Assembly: GCA_905178155.1 (NCBI GenBank)
Contig: CAJINV010000016.1
Location: forward strand, 1,749,102-1,813,101
Length of the DNA stretch: 64,000 nt
Reading direction: 5' to 3'
Source of the DNA: Amoebophrya sp. A120
Taxonomy: Eukaryota; Sar; Dinophyceae; Syndiniales; Amoebophryaceae
The notes beneath the pieces were generated by a model that searched no databases, was not told the DNA's origin, and saw only the letters and a program-made list of their open reading frames with translations. The translations under genes and the position numbers were made by a program. This document shows positions 62,201 through 64,000 of the stretch, in pieces. Every line of letters starts with the position of its first letter. Position 1 is the stretch's first letter.

Positions 62201-64000
62201 ACGCTGCTGGCCGCGCCCATGATCTGTGGGTGGGGCGTGCCGTGGAGAAACTGGTCCGTGGCAGGGTCTTTCAAACCGTAGTTGACCGTCTCGACCACTT
62301 TGACCGGGGTTTGCTTCACGTCAATCTCGTACACGAACGGCAGCTATGGATTGCAACAGTGTCTGAGTCTGGAAGATTCTAATCTTGTAATGCTGTCTCT
62401 GGATTCTAAAAAAATGCGTATTGCATGACCAGCAAGAGCACTCCAGTTTGTGCTATGCGGAGAGGGCATTTCTCATGCCGTAGAGGCATCGCAAAGTAGT
62501 CCTCTAAAAATATGTGATGCTAGGGCATGCATCACAGACATCATTGGTCATGCAAAATATGCATGACAAACCTGGCAATCTTCCAGACCCAGACATTTGC
62601 ATTGGATAGCAGCTCCTTGGGCGTCGCGCCCCCGATCCGGTCCGCGTAGTAATTTCCGGCGAAGGCCTATTACCGTGAAAAATGCCCCCACCCCCAAAGT
62701 TGCAATAATTTGTGATGCTACGTTTCCAAATGAAAACTTTTTGTCATGCATGAAAGGAGTGTGAATCTTTGTGATGCAGGGTCTAGGCGTATATAGCATT
62801 GCTTGCATGACAAGCGCCGCTCTTGCTGGGATCTGTCGCAATACACATCTTCGCTATTCACGATTGGAGATCTGTGATGCTGCTAGATGCAAGAGGGCGA
62901 GTGTTTCTGTCGGAAAGGTTTGCAATGCAAATGCTCCCAAGTTCGGAGGTGGGGGCGTTTTTCATTGTGATAAGGCCAGCAACCGCGTGCCCCCGAGCCA
63001 GTGCAAGTGTGGTGCGTGGCCCGCGAAAAAATCCTTGGCGGCGCCCGTCTCGAAGTCGTCAATGCCCGTTGGCTGCAGAAGCTCCTCGCGCATGCGGATC
63101 CTCGGCGGGGGTTGGACTGCTCGTTCTGCAAAGCGTGCACTTGATGTAGTCTTGCGATTAGTTTCATGATCGCCCCGTCCTCCGTGTTGGTCTGTGATTC
63201 CACCTTGCTCCATGATGTTGGAATTATCTCTTGCACCAAAGTTAGAAGACGACGACGATGAGCCACCTCCTGTGGCGCCTATATATGATGAACCTGGATT
63301 GTTGTTGTGGATATCCGCACTGGCATTTTGCGCACGATCCGCCTTCTGTACAAAACTGGAAGCTTGTTCAGCTAGGTTGGCGTCCTGATCCTGTGTAAAA
63401 ACTGCGCCATTTATCTTTCGGGTCGACGAAGAGGACGCAGATCCACCTCCGACTTGCGGGCCGACGTGGTTTATCGCCGGAGCAGAAGACAAATCCTCCT
63501 TGGTCGCGTCAACATCATCCGCTAGGTGTTTTGGGCGTTTGGACGCCGGCTGCTGCTGCAGTTGTACCTGGCTCGACACCCTGCCTTCCCCTGGCGCGAA
63601 AGCGAACCCCAACCCGGAGCTCGAACTACTAGACGCGTCGCTGCGCGCCGTCAACATCGACGAAGCGGCGGATGAACTACCGCTACCTGATATCCAAGAA
63701 CAAAACTGTGTAAGTGTAACTTTGTGTTGCAGAAAATGCAAAACTGTTACACTTGTCATGCTGGACATGCATCATAGGCTCTTTTCGTACGTGTTTTCAA
63801 GTACTAGCTATGCATGACAGGTTTTCTGTTTCATGCAGAGCAAACTTGTGATGCTATTCCACCAAGAAACTTACACTTACACAGTTTTTTTCTTGCATAC
63901 CTGAGGGTCTGGAGCCGATATCCCGCTGGTTCTTATCGTTCAAGCTTGCGTCCGCTTCCTCCAAATCGGCAACAATTTCGGCGATGTACGCCGGATCGTA
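59278..64000 (-). CDS. Kelch-repeat beta-propeller protein, 5' end outside the window
   Basis: Eight exon blocks (63900-64000, 62973-63690, 62609-62667, 62173-62344, 61370-61917, 60481-61107, 59919-60190 and 59278-59662) join to exactly 949 codons after removal of seven introners; TGA at 59278. Kelch-type blade strands recur: KVVFFGGGSP, RDKFFIFGGREL, GRWLITGGSLWD, RELLYFGGTKP and GQIFVFGGSRYF, each followed by a segment ending in a Trp strand such as LWSFNLLTKQWKKE or VFDTVTKQWTSS. The propeller is preceded by a long Ser/Gly/Asn-rich disordered region and followed by an acidic tail (QEIRDNEEADEEQAEQEQGN). Kelch propellers usually bind proteins (actin, ubiquitin ligases, phosphatases); the partner is unknown. 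One introner splits a blade precisely inside the FFG|GG motif. Confidence 0.85.
59663..59918. mobile_element. Introner family A, inverted (256 bp)
   Basis: TIR TATGGATTGCAAAAATGTCT / AGACATTTTTGCAATGCATA; exact GGAAA repeats. The interior is reverse-complement to 38563. Confidence 0.96.
60191..60480. mobile_element. Introner family F (290 bp)
   Basis: TIR TATCGCGAGGAAAAATGCCC / GGGCATTTTTCCTTTCAATA; exact CGATG repeats. Confidence 0.96.
61108..61369. mobile_element. Introner family A (262 bp)
   Basis: TIR TATCAACTGCAAAAATGTCT / AGACACTTTTGCATTTGATA; exact GTCCC repeats. Confidence 0.96.
61918..62172. mobile_element. Introner family A (255 bp)
   Basis: TIR TATCAAATGCAAAAATGTCT / AGACATATTTGCATTTGATA; exact GCCGA repeats. 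It splits a kelch blade at VVFFG|GGSP; close relative of the copy at 46303. Confidence 0.97.
62345..62608. mobile_element. Introner family A (264 bp)
   Basis: Ends TATGGATTGCAACAGTGTCT and AGACATTTGCATTGGATA; exact GCAGC repeats. Interior of the 29061/30193 type. Confidence 0.96.
62668..62972. mobile_element. Introner family F (305 bp)
   Basis: TIR TATTACCGTGAAAAATGCCC / GGGCGTTTTTCATTGTGATA; exact AGGCC repeats. Only 59 bp from the 62345 element. Confidence 0.96.
63691..63899. mobile_element. Introner family J (209 bp)
   Basis: TIR TATCCAAGAACAAAACTGTG / CACAGTTTTTTTCTTGCATA with complementary TAAGTGTAA / TTACACTTA; exact CCTGA repeats. The only J copy in the window; it keeps the GCATGACA-type internal words. 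In the Ser-rich part of the kelch gene. Confidence 0.95.

Noticed and set aside
1-64000. Bacterial or organellar origin of the window.
   Set aside because: Spliceosomal introns, long disordered proteins, kelch and IQ motifs and the absence of operon-like packing argue for nuclear DNA of a eukaryote.

Overview
The window looks like nuclear DNA of a protist, most likely a dinoflagellate-type alveolate. The best match I know is a syndinian parasite of the Amoebophrya kind, whose published genomes carry non-canonical 'introner' introns. Reasons: almost every credible gene lies on the minus strand; coding regions are long and eukaryotic in style (Ser/Gln runs, IQ motifs, kelch blades, a type I DnaJ with a mitochondrial-style N-terminus); ordinary GT-AG introns are present; and coding exons are split by dozens of short inverted-repeat elements. 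The organism call is inference; the element pattern is read directly from the bases.

The dominant feature is 48 introner-like elements (47 complete, 109-735 bp). All begin or end in TAT/ATA-type termini, have terminal inverted repeats (TIRs) of roughly 20-40 bp, and are flanked by a 5-bp direct repeat: exact in 35, one mismatch in 9, eroded in 3. They fall into about ten TIR families (A to J below). Nearly all share short internal words of the type TTTGTCATGC / GCATGACAAA. Removing each element plus one copy of its 5-bp repeat restores an open reading frame. The lengths close exactly: 2262 codons with 20 elements removed (35.2-47.3 kb), 2505 codons with 5 removed (49.1-58.0 kb), 949 codons in the kelch gene with 7 removed (59.3-64.0 kb), 426 codons for DnaJ with 3 removed, and 731 codons with 2 removed (26.8-29.5 kb). 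No placement within the 5-bp repeat that I tested gives GT-AG ends, so these would be non-canonical introns. They sit in the same transcripts as ordinary GT-AG introns.

Layout. 0-2.3 kb: FAD-dependent oxidoreductase of the dimethylglycine/sarcosine dehydrogenase type. 5.4-11.7 kb: a gene or gene pair of short phase-0 exons with tandemly duplicated IQ-motif exons, dispersed duplications and a 15-bp minisatellite. 11.8-17.2 kb: unrecognised genes, including a possible NTF2-like fold protein. 18.5-22.9 kb: two secreted or membrane-anchored proteins. 23.8-25.8 kb: DnaJ. 26.0-34.2 kb: unrecognised proteins plus one with a TSNAXIP1-like segment. 35.2-47.3 kb: a giant coiled-coil membrane protein with 20 introners. 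49.1-58.0 kb: a second giant protein. 59.3 kb to the window end: kelch-repeat protein. The right half is the most heavily invaded.

No tRNA, rRNA, CRISPR array, transposase or reverse transcriptase gene was recognised. The elements look non-autonomous and would need an enzyme encoded elsewhere.
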